This document shows, piece by piece, positions 1 through 8,491 of a stretch of DNA of 64,000 bases (positions are counted from its first letter, which is position 1; each line of letters begins with the position of its first letter). Source of the stretch: Pseudomonadota bacterium (lineage in GTDB: Bacteria > Desulfobacterota > Desulfovibrionia > Desulfovibrionales > Desulfovibrionaceae); assembly GCA_023403845.1 (NCBI GenBank), contig JAEYDL010000016.1:62001-126000 (forward strand). Reading direction: 5' to 3'. The position numbers and the translations under genes are program-made. Below the pieces are notes generated by a model. That model had not been told where the DNA came from. It did not search any database and saw only the letters and a program-made list of their open reading frames with translations.

Positions 1-146
1 TCTCCACCCGGTCAGGTTCGACGCCCCAATGGGCCGGACGGAAGTTCATTCTGTTTTTCCTGCGGGAGCGCCTCGCGTCCGTTTCGTTTTTATCCCGCTG
101 ATACGGCGGTATCCTGTCGGGACCAATCATAACTCGAGGTTTCTTT

Positions 147-1799
147 ATGAAGACCAAGTTCATCTTCATTACAGGCGGCGTCCTGTCCTCTCTCGGCAAG
201 GGACTTTCGGCCGCCTCTCTTGGCGCGCTGCTGCAAACCCGCGGCATGACCGTGACCATCCAGAAGCTTGATCCGTACATCAATGTGGACCCCGGCACGA
301 TGAATCCCTATCAGCACGGTGAAGTCTACGTCACTGACGACGGCGCCGAAACCGACCTTGATCTGGGGCACTATGAACGTTTTCTCAACGTGGCCCTCTC
401 GCAGAAGAACAACAACACCTCGGGTTCCATCTACAACAGGGTCATCACCCGTGAACGGCGCGGCGACTACCTGGGCGGGACCGTTCAGGTCATTCCCCAC
501 ATTACCGACGAGATCAAGGCCGGCATCCTGAGTCTGGCCCGGGATACGGAAGAAAACGAAGCCCCCGATGTAGCGATTATCGAAATCGGCGGCACCGTGG
601 GAGACATCGAAGGACTGCCCTTTCTTGAGGCCATCCGCCAGCTGCGCTCCGACCTCGGGCGCGACAACTGCCTGTACATTCACCTGACGCTGGTGCCCTA
701 TCTGCGGACCGCAGGCGAACACAAGACCAAGCCCACCCAGCACAGCGTCAAGGAGCTTCGCTCCATCGGCATTCAGCCGGACATCATCCTGTGCCGTTGC
801 GAGGAACCGGTTCCTGCAGAACTGAAGGCCAAGATCGCCCTGTTCTGCAATGTAGACAAGGACGCCGTGTTCTCTGCCGTGGACGTAAGCAATATTTACG
901 AGCTGCCTCTCAAGCTGTACGAGGAAGGGCTTGACCAGAAGGTGGCCATCATGCTGCGTCTGCCCGCCCGCAACGCCAAGCTTGAGGCATGGGAACAACT
1001 CGTTTATAACGTGAAGAATCCGCAGGGACGCGTGACCATCGCCATCGTCGGCAAGTACGTGGAACTGAAGGAAGCCTACAAGAGCCTTCATGAGGCGCTG
1101 GTACACGGCGGGATTGCAAATCGGGTGGCCGTGGATCTGCGGTATGTGAACTCGGAAGAGGTCACCGCCGAAAACGTGGCCGAAACCTTCCGGGGCGCGG
1201 ACGGCATTCTGGTACCCGGTGGTTTCGGATATCGCGGCGTGGAAGGAAAGATCGAATCCATCCGTTATGCCCGCGAGAACGGCATTCCCTTCTTCGGCAT
1301 CTGCCTCGGCATGCAGTGCGCGGTCATCGAGTTCGCCAGACATGTGGCGAAGATCGAGGGAGCCAATTCCGAAGAATTCAATCCGCTGACTTCAGACAAG
1401 GTCATTTATCTGATGACCGAATGGTATGATTTCCGCAAGAAGGCACTGGAACATCGCGACTCCGACAGCGACAAGGGCGGCACCATGCGTCTGGGAGCCT
1501 ATCCCTGTTCCGTGGAACCGGGAACGCACGCTTTCGACGCTTACGGCGTGCCGCTCATTCATGAACGGCATCGCCATCGGTATGAATTCAACAATGCCTA
1601 CCGGGAACGGCTTGCCGAAAACGGCATGGTATTCAGCGGCGTCTCACCCGACGGGAATCTCGTGGAAATCGTCGAAATTCCCGATCACCCCTGGTTCCTG
1701 GGCTGCCAGTTCCATCCGGAATTCCAGTCCCGTCCCATGAAGCCGCATCCCCTGTTCAAGGACTTCATCCGCGCGGCGTGCGCCTGCCGCAAGAACTGA
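147..1799 (+). CDS. pyrG: CTP synthase
   Basis: Cytosolic enzyme that makes CTP from UTP, ATP and glutamine, the last step of pyrimidine nucleotide synthesis. The 550-residue product has the usual family length. The N-terminal amidoligase domain (about 1-265) opens with GGVLSSLGKG, the family's P-loop-like motif. The C-terminal class I glutaminase (about 295-545) has the nucleophile cysteine in GICLGMQ and the catalytic histidine region HPEFQSRP near the end. The ATG follows a GAGG-type ribosome site. It heads the kds/lpt run, which is sensible because CTP is needed to activate Kdo as CMP-Kdo. Identity is not in doubt. Confidence 0.98.
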   Translation: MKTKFIFITGGVLSSLGKGLSAASLGALLQTRGMTVTIQKLDPYINVDPGTMNPYQHGEVYVTDDGAETDLDLGHYERFLNVALSQKNNNTSGSIYNRVITRERRGDYLGGTVQVIPHITDEIKAGILSLARDTEENEAPDVAIIEIGGTVGDIEGLPFLEAIRQLRSDLGRDNCLYIHLTLVPYLRTAGEHKTKPTQHSVKELRSIGIQPDIILCRCEEPVPAELKAKIALFCNVDKDAVFSAVDVSNIYELPLKLYEEGLDQKVAIMLRLPARNAKLEAWEQLVYNVKNPQGRVTIAIVGKYVELKEAYKSLHEALVHGGIANRVAVDLRYVNSEEVTAENVAETFRGADGILVPGGFGYRGVEGKIESIRYARENGIPFFGICLGMQCAVIEFARHVAKIEGANSEEFNPLTSDKVIYLMTEWYDFRKKALEHRDSDSDKGGTMRLGAYPCSVEPGTHAFDAYGVPLIHERHRHRYEFNNAYRERLAENGMVFSGVSPDGNLVEIVEIPDHPWFLGCQFHPEFQSRPMKPHPLFKDFIRAACACRKN

Positions 1800-1850
1800 T
1801 TGACCCGCGGCCGGGAAACCGGCCGCGATCAGCCTCTACCCCGAAGCCAT

Positions 1851-2675
1851 ATGAGCACCCCTATGACGCCAGATCAACTTTATGCGCAACTGACGCAAGA
1901 TCACTTCATTTTTGCCGGCCCCTGCGTTCTGGAAAGCTTCGAGCTTGCCCTGGATACGGCATGGGCGGTCAAGGAGGCGGCCGAAGCGGCCGGCCTCTTT
2001 GCTGTCTTCAAAAGCTCATGGGACAAGGCCAACCGTACCTCCGGCAAAGGTTTTCGCGGTTACGGACTCAGCCAGGGACTGGAGTGGCTCGCCCGCATTA
2101 AGCAAGAAACTGGTCTGCCGGTCGTCACGGACATCCACCTGCCCGATCAGGCGGCCCCTGTAGCCGGGGTTGCGGACATTCTCCAGATTCCCGCCTTTCT
2201 TTGCCGCCAAACCGACCTGCTGCTCGCTGCGGCGGCCACGGGTCGCGTAATCAACGTCAAGAAGGGACAATTCGTCGCACCCTGGGATATGGGGCAGGTC
2301 AAGGCCAAAATCCTCTCCGCCGGGAATCCCAGAGTGCTGCTCACCGAACGGGGAAGCTCCTTCGGCTACAACAATTTGGTCGTGGACTTCCGTTCCATTC
2401 CCATCATGCAGGAACAGGGCGTTCCGGTCATTTTCGACGCCACCCACTCGGTTCAGCTGCCGGGAGGACAGGGAACCTGTTCCGGCGGAGACCGCCGGCA
2501 TGTGCCGCATCTGGCCCGTGCGGCAGCCGCAGCGGGAGCCGACGGCATTTTCATGGAGTGTCACCCCGATCCGGACAAGGCTCTGTGCGACGGCCCCAAC
2601 AGCTGGCCCGTCGACAAACTTCCCGCTCTTCTTCGACAACTTGCCGCCATCTGGAGACTGCCCAATGACCTGTAA
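1851..2675 (+). CDS. kdsA: 3-deoxy-8-phosphooctulonate synthase
   Basis: Condenses arabinose 5-phosphate with phosphoenolpyruvate to give Kdo 8-phosphate for the LPS inner core. The 274-residue TIM-barrel protein shows AGPCVLES near residue 19, FKSSWDKANRTS and DATHSVQLPGGQG. The cysteine in GPCVLES is the position used for the metal ion in metal-dependent KdsA enzymes (Asn in E. coli), so this is probably the metal-dependent class (inference). I chose ATG at 1851 because the conserved N-terminus starts there. A TTG immediately after pyrG would add residues unlike the family; a second ATG lies at 1863. The end overlaps kdsC by 11 bases. Confidence 0.96.
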   Translation: MSTPMTPDQLYAQLTQDHFIFAGPCVLESFELALDTAWAVKEAAEAAGLFAVFKSSWDKANRTSGKGFRGYGLSQGLEWLARIKQETGLPVVTDIHLPDQAAPVAGVADILQIPAFLCRQTDLLLAAAATGRVINVKKGQFVAPWDMGQVKAKILSAGNPRVLLTERGSSFGYNNLVVDFRSIPIMQEQGVPVIFDATHSVQLPGGQGTCSGGDRRHVPHLARAAAAAGADGIFMECHPDPDKALCDGPNSWPVDKLPALLRQLAAIWRLPNDL

Positions 2676-3261
2676 TCTGTTGCAGCCCGAAGGTTCAGAA
2701 ACCGCCGCTCCCTTCTCCCGTCCTCCACGCAGGCTTCCCGTAGAAACCCTTGCCCGCGATATTCGTCTGCTTGTACTTGATGTGGATGGCGTCATGACGG
2801 ACGGAGGTCTGTACTATGACGCAACCGGCCTGATCATTAAACGCTTCCATGTACACGACGGCATCGGCATCCGGCTGGCCAAAAGCGCCGGTCTTGAAAT
2901 CGCGGTCATTTCCGGCATGGACGTGCCCTGTGTGGCCAAACGTCTTCAGGAACTCGGCGTAACCGAATATTACGGAGGAAGGGACAACAAGGCCACCATT
3001 CTTGACGAAATCCGCAGTCGTCTCGGCCTTGAATGGGAAGAAATCGCCTACCTCGGCGACGACTGGGTAGATCTTGCCCCTATGAGCAAGGTAGGACTTC
3101 CCGTGGCCGTGGCCAATGCCCTGCCCGATGTGAAGGATGCGGCCCGCCTGGTCCTGCAGAAGGAAGGCGGCAACGGAGCCGTTCGCGAACTCATCGATCT
3201 GCTGCTTACCTGTCAGGGCAAACGGGACTCCATGCTTGAACAATGGAAGCACCTCGCATGA
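2665..3261 (+). CDS. kdsC: 3-deoxy-8-phosphooctulonate phosphatase
   Basis: HAD-superfamily phosphatase that removes phosphate from Kdo 8-phosphate to release Kdo. The 198-residue protein carries the aspartate nucleophile motif DVDGVMTDGG near residue 36, the lysine region GGRDNKA, and the metal-binding GDDWVDL. About 25 residues precede the usual KdsC start, a short N-terminal extension of unknown use. It overlaps kdsA upstream and lptC downstream, so the three are surely cotranscribed. The ATG at 2665 is the last plausible start before the conserved core. Confidence 0.95.
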   Translation: MTCNLLQPEGSETAAPFSRPPRRLPVETLARDIRLLVLDVDGVMTDGGLYYDATGLIIKRFHVHDGIGIRLAKSAGLEIAVISGMDVPCVAKRLQELGVTEYYGGRDNKATILDEIRSRLGLEWEEIAYLGDDWVDLAPMSKVGLPVAVANALPDVKDAARLVLQKEGGNGAVRELIDLLLTCQGKRDSMLEQWKHLA

Positions 3262-3986
3262 AAAAAGCGCCTCTTCTGGTCGCCACGGTCATCGTTCTCG
3301 TCCTGGCTGGAGGCTGGTACCTCTCCCGCAGCGGAAGCGTTTCCCTTCTGGGAAAAATGGCGGAGGTGGCCAGGCAGGAAGCCATCTCGACACTTGACGG
3401 AGCCGCGACCGAAGACGGCAATCCGCTGGAGGAAGCCGCCGGACTGGCTATCAAGGGCATTAACCTGTTTCAGGGAGACAAGGGCATCGAACTCTGGCGT
3501 CTGAAGGCCTCCTGGGCTCATCTGACGCGGGAGGGAGGCGACATCAACGTGGAGAAGCCCGTGGTCCGGTATGCTCTGGGAGAAGCTTCCGCCGCCAATC
3601 CCGATGACGATGTGCTCGACGTCAAGGCGCTCAAGGGACAGGTCACCGACAATCAGCGTCATCTGTCCCTGTGGGACGACGTGGTCATCACCCGGTACGA
3701 CGACACCATCACCGCGCCGCGCATGAATTACGATACGGGTACCCGCACCATGACATTCCCCGAGGGAGCCGCTCTGGACAGCCCCCAGGCCTCGGGGACG
3801 GCTGGTGTATTCACCTGGGATCTCGCCAGCAACACCATGGTCGGCACCAATGGCGTGGTCGTCATCCTCAAGCCCCGCACCGAAACATCTGATTCCGGAC
3901 AGGCTCTCCCCACGGAAACACTCCCCCCTTCTGTTTCCGAACAATCCGGAACCCAAGCCGGGAAACCGGCTTCCACGGCTTCCTGA
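3258..3986 (+). CDS. lptC: LPS export protein LptC
   Basis: Bitopic inner-membrane protein that passes LPS from the LptB2FG extractor to periplasmic LptA. The product has one N-terminal membrane segment (about residues 5-25), then a beta-rich LptC domain with motifs such as GDKGIELWRLKA and a second repeat around DDVVITRYDD, and a Ser/Thr/Pro-rich C-terminal tail of about 35 residues. The ATG at 3258 forms an ATGA overlap with the kdsC stop and has GGAAG at 3245-3249; an ATG at 3243 would add five residues. The assignment rests on position between kdsC and lptA as well as on the fold pattern. Confidence 0.88.
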   Translation: MKKAPLLVATVIVLVLAGGWYLSRSGSVSLLGKMAEVARQEAISTLDGAATEDGNPLEEAAGLAIKGINLFQGDKGIELWRLKASWAHLTREGGDINVEKPVVRYALGEASAANPDDDVLDVKALKGQVTDNQRHLSLWDDVVITRYDDTITAPRMNYDTGTRTMTFPEGAALDSPQASGTAGVFTWDLASNTMVGTNGVVVILKPRTETSDSGQALPTETLPPSVSEQSGTQAGKPASTAS

Positions 3987-4136
3987 ATATAAAGGAAAAC
4001 CTTCAAATTTCAGCCACGTCCCCATCGATTTCATTGTCTGATCGGTCCGACGCGGCCCTTGTGCACAAAAAACGTCATCGGCTTTCTTCCGTCCATGCCA
4101 CGCGCTTTCCGGACGAATGGAGCCAAGGAACATCCG

Positions 4137-4700
4137 ATGAAACATTCTCTGTTTGCCATAACCGCTCTGACGTGCGCCCTGTTTACGGCTTCCGCCTCAG
4201 CCGCTCCCATTGCCCCGCCCAAGCCGGCCAAAAACGTGGAAACCCGCATAACCTCGGACAAGATGACCTACCTTGCCGACCAGCAACGCGTTCTCTTTGA
4301 AAACAATGTTCATGTGGAACGCCCGGATTTCGAACTCTGGTCATCCAGACTCACTGTATACATGAAGCCGGCGAACAAGGACGACGACCAGAAAAAAGGC
4401 AGCCTGCCTTCCGGAATGGCCGCCGGTGATGTCGACAAGATCGTCGCCGAACAGAATGTCCGCATGAAAAGCGAAAATCGTACGGGAACCTGCAGTAGGG
4501 CCACCTATACCGTGGATGACGGCGTACTGGTCATGGACGGCAACCCACGCCTGACTGACGGCGAAAATACGATTTCCGGCGAAGTCATTCGCTACTTCAC
4601 CGAAGAAAACCGCAGCGAGGTTCAGGGCGGTGCCAAAAAACGGGTGGAAGCCGTTTTTTCGAGTCCCGACAAACCCGCTACGGTCAAAGGAGGCCGCTGA
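4137..4700 (+). CDS. lptA: LPS transport periplasmic protein LptA
   Basis: Periplasmic bridge protein of the LPS transport machine. The 187-residue product has a signal peptide (positively charged start, hydrophobic core, cut after ASASAA) followed by an OstA/LptA domain beginning near TRITSDKMTYLADQQRV, with repeated beta strands (VHVERPDFELWSSRLTVY, ENTISGEVIRYF). The ATG at 4137 follows AAGGAAC and gives the clean signal peptide; longer in-frame readings add unrelated sequence. The stop shares one base with the lptB start (TGATG). Confidence 0.92.
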   Translation: MKHSLFAITALTCALFTASASAAPIAPPKPAKNVETRITSDKMTYLADQQRVLFENNVHVERPDFELWSSRLTVYMKPANKDDDQKKGSLPSGMAAGDVDKIVAEQNVRMKSENRTGTCSRATYTVDDGVLVMDGNPRLTDGENTISGEVIRYFTEENRSEVQGGAKKRVEAVFSSPDKPATVKGGR

Positions 4701-5422
4701 TGGCCACGCTCGCCGGCGTAGATCTCAAGAAGTGGTACGGCCAGCGCGAGGTCGTGCGCGGCGTATCCCCTCAGGTCAGTCAGGGAGAAATTGTCGGGCT
4801 GCTTGGACCCAACGGAGCAGGCAAGACGACATCCTTTTATATGCTTACGGGAATCATCAAGCCTTCATCCGGACGTGTGCTGCTGGAAGATCAGGATATC
4901 GGCACCTGGCCCCTTCATGAACGGGCACGGGTAGGCATTTCATATCTTCCACAGGAAAGCTCAGTTTTCCGCAGACTTACAGTGCGTCAGAATCTCCAGA
5001 TTATTCTGGAACATACTGGACTTTCCCACAGCGAACAAAAAAAACGTGCGGATATGCTGCTCTCTGATTTCGGCCTGACCCGTCTGGAAAAATCGCACGC
5101 CATGCATCTGTCCGGGGGTGAAAGGCGACGCCTGGAAATTGCCCGCGCCCTGATCCGCGAACCCAAGTTCGTCCTGCTCGACGAGCCTTTCGCGGGCATC
5201 GACCCTCTGGCTGTAGGAGACATTCAGGGGCTGGTCCGCGCCCTGCGTGAACGGGGAATCGGCGTATTGATTTCCGACCATAACGTCCGGGAAACCCTTC
5301 ATATCTGCGACCGAGCCTACCTCATGGTTCAGGGGCAGGTCATCTTGTCCGGAACCCCCGAGTACATCGTGACCAGTGAACAGGCTCGCAATCTTTACCT
5401 TGGCGAGAGCTTTTCGCTCTAG
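4700..5422 (+). CDS. lptB: LPS export ABC transporter ATPase LptB
   Basis: Cytoplasmic ATPase that powers LPS extraction from the inner membrane together with LptF and LptG, which are not in this window. The 240 residues include Walker A GPNGAGKTTSF (about 36-46), signature LSGGERRRLEIARAL, Walker B FVLLDEPFAGIDP and the switch histidine in ISDHNVRET. Length and sequence are typical of the family. It starts one base inside the lptA stop, so translation is coupled. A GC-rich hairpin about 25 bases after the stop probably ends the pyrG-lptB transcript. Confidence 0.97.
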   Translation: MATLAGVDLKKWYGQREVVRGVSPQVSQGEIVGLLGPNGAGKTTSFYMLTGIIKPSSGRVLLEDQDIGTWPLHERARVGISYLPQESSVFRRLTVRQNLQIILEHTGLSHSEQKKRADMLLSDFGLTRLEKSHAMHLSGGERRRLEIARALIREPKFVLLDEPFAGIDPLAVGDIQGLVRALRERGIGVLISDHNVRETLHICDRAYLMVQGQVILSGTPEYIVTSEQARNLYLGESFSL

Positions 5423-5445
5423 CCCGGGCACGACAGCGTTCACAG

Positions 5446-5500
5446 GAGGGCGGCAGGCAGGCAAAGCCGAACGCGACATGCAGGCCTCCGCCCCTCTTTC
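5446..5500 (+). terminator. Probable terminator after lptB
   Basis: GAGGGCGG (5446-5453) can pair with CCGCCCCTC (5488-5496) if one C bulges, with more GC pairing inside, followed by CTTTCTT. It sits just downstream of lptB. The stem is imperfect and was judged by eye. Confidence 0.5.
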
Positions 5501-6083
5501 TTAATAAGGACTTCTCCGCAAGGATCCGATCCGGCATTTTCGGCTGAACTTCGTTCAGACTTTCCACTTGTGCTGTTTTTCTTTTGCTTCTCCCCTCAGC
5601 TAGCCCCTGCCTCATCCATTTTGCTCGCAAATATGATCCCGGTGATTCCACCACTTCTTTCTATTTCTGTCGAAAAATACACGTAATTTCCGTGTTATTC
5701 TCTTGTTATATGGTTACAGTGGCATTTTAAAACATATATCGAAACTATTTACACTTCATGAGTGCAGGAATACAATGGATATCTTCACAGTAAATGATTT
5801 ATTATGCAGTTACAATATCTTTTTATACGAAACAAAAATTCAATGAATACTATGCAATAGATAATGATGCTCAAAATAAAACTGTCCATGCAGGAAATTT
5901 TTATTCCTACAATACCGGATCTGCTTCTGAAATATGCCTTTATGGAATATGTTGCTATAAATCGACATTTTCACTGCATGTCACCGGATGGGATGGAACA
6001 CGGCCTGTGCTAAAAACTGGAGCATCCGGAAAAATGCATTGTTACGAAAAATACGAGAGTTTCTTGCAACAAAACAGCTTATC
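5501..6083. other. AT-rich intergenic region between lptB and rpoN
   Basis: About 700 bases from the lptB terminator to rpoN become strongly AT-rich from about 5650. I see no convincing gene: the open stretches here have no family resemblance and no ribosome site. A sigma-54-like element near 6084 is listed separately. The region presumably carries the promoter for rpoN-hpf-rapZ. Confidence 0.5.
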
Positions 6084-6099
6084 TGGCATAATCCCTGCA
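6084..6099 (+). promoter_or_regulatory. Sigma-54-like -24/-12 element upstream of rpoN
   Basis: TGGCATAATCCCTGCA has the GG and GC dinucleotides separated by exactly 10 bases, matching the sigma-54 consensus TGGCAC-N5-TTGC at most key positions. It lies about 100 bases before the rpoN start codon, which would allow autoregulation. A single short match can arise by chance. Confidence 0.35.
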
Positions 6100-6199
6100 T
6101 GGGATTGGACGGAAATCCGCATTCCGTCCCTTTTTTGGCCTTGCGCAGGCTCGTGGAAAACAGTTTTTGCGGGCGACACAAAAGACGGGAAGTGCTCCA

Positions 6200-7663
6200 A
6201 TGGTACTGGAACTCAGACAACAGCTCAAACTATCTCAACAACTTGTCATGACCCCCCAACTGCAGCAAGCTATCCGGCTGTTGCAGCTCTCCCGTCTGGA
6301 GCTGGTGGAAACGGTACAACGTGAGCTGCTGGAAAATCCCTTTCTGGAGGAAGTTCAGGAAGAACCTGTCCCCACTGAACAAAACGAAGTCCGCAAGGAA
6401 GTCCAGCAGCCTGATGAAACGTATGACCGCGAGGTAGCCCGTTCCGAAGACTGGGAAGACTATCTGGGAGAATTTGCCAGCACCCCTCAGTCCATGCAGC
6501 CGCGAGACCATGAGCTTCCAGAGGAAATGAGTTCTCTGGAGGCCAGATATGCATCCAGTCCCACGCTGGAAAGTCACCTCATGTGGCAGTTGCGCCTCTC
6601 CTCCCTGACCGACGAGCAGAAGGAAATCGGGGAAATCATCATCGGCAATCTCTCATCCTCCGGTTATCTTCAGGCTTCTCTGGAAGAAATAGCGGACATG
6701 GTCAACACCGATGCGGTGGGCGAACACCCGGAAAAGGTTCCTTTTACGCCCGAGGATGTGGAACCGGTTCTCCGTGCCATTCAGCTTTTCGATCCCATCG
6801 GCGTGGCATCCAGGACGCCGAGCGAGTGCCTGCTCGTTCAGATCAGGGCGCTTGGTTATGACCGGGACGCCACACTTGTAGATCTGGTTTCCAATCACCT
6901 TGAAGATCTGGAAGCCCATCGCTACAAGCCGCTCATGCGCAAATTTCATCTGGATACGGAAGGCCTCAAGGAATATCTGGATATCATTCAGTCTCTTGAT
7001 CCCATGCCGGGAGCGAGCTTCGGAGATGGGGTACCCACCTACGTCAGTCCGGACGCCTTCGTCTATAAGGTGGACGGAGACTTTCTCATCATTCTGAATG
7101 AGGAAGGCCTCCCCAACCTTCACCTCAATCCTGCCTACGAGGCCGTAGCCGAATCCGCCGAAGGCAAGGAAAGGGATTATTTCGCCGACAAGATCCGCTC
7201 CGCCTCATGGCTGATCAAAAGTCTGCACCAGCGCCAGCGTACCCTGTACAAGGTCGTGGAAAGCATCGTCAAGCATCAGCGTGGCTTCTTTGAGGGCGGG
7301 GTGAGCAAGTTTCGGCCGCTTATCCTGAAGGACATCGCCGACGACATCGGCATGCACGAATCCACGGTCAGTCGGATTACGACAAACAAGTACGTAGCAA
7401 CTCCGTTCGGCGTGTTTGAACTCAAGTTCTTCTTCAACAGCGCACTGGAACTGGACGACGGCAGCCAGGTGGGGTCGGAGAGCGTCAAGGCGCTGATCAA
7501 GAAGTGCATCAGCGAGGAAGATCCGAAAGCCCCTCTTTCGGATGAGCGCATCGGAGAAATTCTCAAGGAGCATCTCAAGGTCAACATTGCGCGGCGGACT
7601 GTCGCCAAGTATCGGATGGCCATGGATATTCCTTCCTCTTCCCGGCGCAGAAACCATCTCTAG
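6200..7663 (+). CDS. rpoN: RNA polymerase sigma-54 factor
   Basis: Alternative sigma factor that recognises -24/-12 promoters and needs an AAA+ activator to open DNA. The 487-residue protein has the Gln/Leu-rich region I (ELRQQLKLSQQLVMTPQLQQ), an acidic region II, the core-binding domain, a helix-turn-helix near DIADDIGMHESTVSRIT and the C-terminal RpoN box ARRTVAKYRMAM. I chose ATG at 6200, preceded by GGGAAG, because region I begins immediately after it; a TTG upstream adds unrelated residues. hpf and rapZ follow. Confidence 0.97.
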   Translation: MVLELRQQLKLSQQLVMTPQLQQAIRLLQLSRLELVETVQRELLENPFLEEVQEEPVPTEQNEVRKEVQQPDETYDREVARSEDWEDYLGEFASTPQSMQPRDHELPEEMSSLEARYASSPTLESHLMWQLRLSSLTDEQKEIGEIIIGNLSSSGYLQASLEEIADMVNTDAVGEHPEKVPFTPEDVEPVLRAIQLFDPIGVASRTPSECLLVQIRALGYDRDATLVDLVSNHLEDLEAHRYKPLMRKFHLDTEGLKEYLDIIQSLDPMPGASFGDGVPTYVSPDAFVYKVDGDFLIILNEEGLPNLHLNPAYEAVAESAEGKERDYFADKIRSASWLIKSLHQRQRTLYKVVESIVKHQRGFFEGGVSKFRPLILKDIADDIGMHESTVSRITTNKYVATPFGVFELKFFFNSALELDDGSQVGSESVKALIKKCISEEDPKAPLSDERIGEILKEHLKVNIARRTVAKYRMAMDIPSSSRRRNHL

Positions 7664-7803
7664 GGGGTGTCCGGCATGCACCACATGGCTTGACAGATTC
7701 GGTAAAGCCTGTTGAAAGAAAGTTATGGCTGATGGAGTTTTTTTCGATCCGTCCGCCTCTTCTCCAGGCGATCGGATTGGTTCTTCAACCAAAGGAGGCC
7801 TGT

Positions 7804-8334
7804 ATGCATATTTCTTTCACATTCAAGAACTTTGAGCCTTCGGAGCATCTTCGCAAGTACGCCCGCCGCAGAATGGAAAAGCTGGGACGTTTTCTGGGGA
7901 AGAATCCCGCTCTTGAAGCTCAGGTTCTCATGTCGGTGGACAAGTTCCGGCAGCGTGTGGAAGTTCAGGTTTCCGGAGAAGGCCTCAACATCGCCGCTAC
8001 TGAAACGTCCGAAGACATGTACGCCAGCATCGACCTTGTGCTCGACAAGCTGGAGGCTCAGGTCAAGAAGTTCGCCTCCCGTAACAAGGAAATTCAGCGC
8101 AAGGGACGAGTGAACATCGACGTCTACACCTTCGACGCCGTGGAAGCTGAAGACAGGACGATTACCGACCGGGACCATTTTTCTCCGAAGCCCATGAGTC
8201 CGGAAGAAGCCGCCATGCAGATGGAAGCGCAGGATTTTGAATTCCTTACTTTCCTGAATTCCGAAAATGAACGCATTAATGTCATCTACCGGCGCAAGAA
8301 TGGTCATCTCGGGCTGATCGATCCCATTGTGTAG
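7804..8334 (+). CDS. hpf: Ribosome hibernation promoting factor, long form
   Basis: Binds the 30S decoding centre in resting cells; the long form drives 100S dimer formation. The 176-residue product has an S30AE/RaiA N-terminal domain (about 1-100, starting MHISFTFKNFEPSEHLRKYA) and the C-terminal dimerisation domain ending NVIYRRKNGHLGLIDP. The ATG at 7804 has a strong AAAGGAGG at 7791-7798; longer in-frame starts upstream lack this. It sits between rpoN and rapZ, the usual neighbourhood. Confidence 0.95.
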   Translation: MHISFTFKNFEPSEHLRKYARRRMEKLGRFLGKNPALEAQVLMSVDKFRQRVEVQVSGEGLNIAATETSEDMYASIDLVLDKLEAQVKKFASRNKEIQRKGRVNIDVYTFDAVEAEDRTITDRDHFSPKPMSPEEAAMQMEAQDFEFLTFLNSENERINVIYRRKNGHLGLIDPIV

Positions 8335-8369
8335 CTCCCCGCAAGGGGGCTGCGACATAGAACCAACCG

Positions 8370-8407
8370 ACCCGTCCGGACCCGCACGTCCCGGACGGGT
8401 TTCTTTG
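8370..8407 (+). terminator. Terminator-like hairpin between hpf and rapZ
   Basis: ACCCGTCCGG (8370-8379) and CCGGACGGGT (8391-8400) form a perfect 10-bp stem with an 11-base loop, followed by the short run TTCTTTG. The T-run is weak, so it may attenuate rather than stop transcription into rapZ. Confidence 0.6.
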
Positions 8408-8491
8408 CACAAGGAACGTCTTTCGCCGTCCGGCAGACTGAGAAATGCCGTATTCCGGTTCCGAAGGACGCCGCCATTTTCAGGGGAAAAG

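Noticed and set aside
5794..6324. An open frame overlapping the 5' end of rpoN
   Set aside because: It overlaps conserved sigma-54 region I in another frame and has no ribosome site or family signal.
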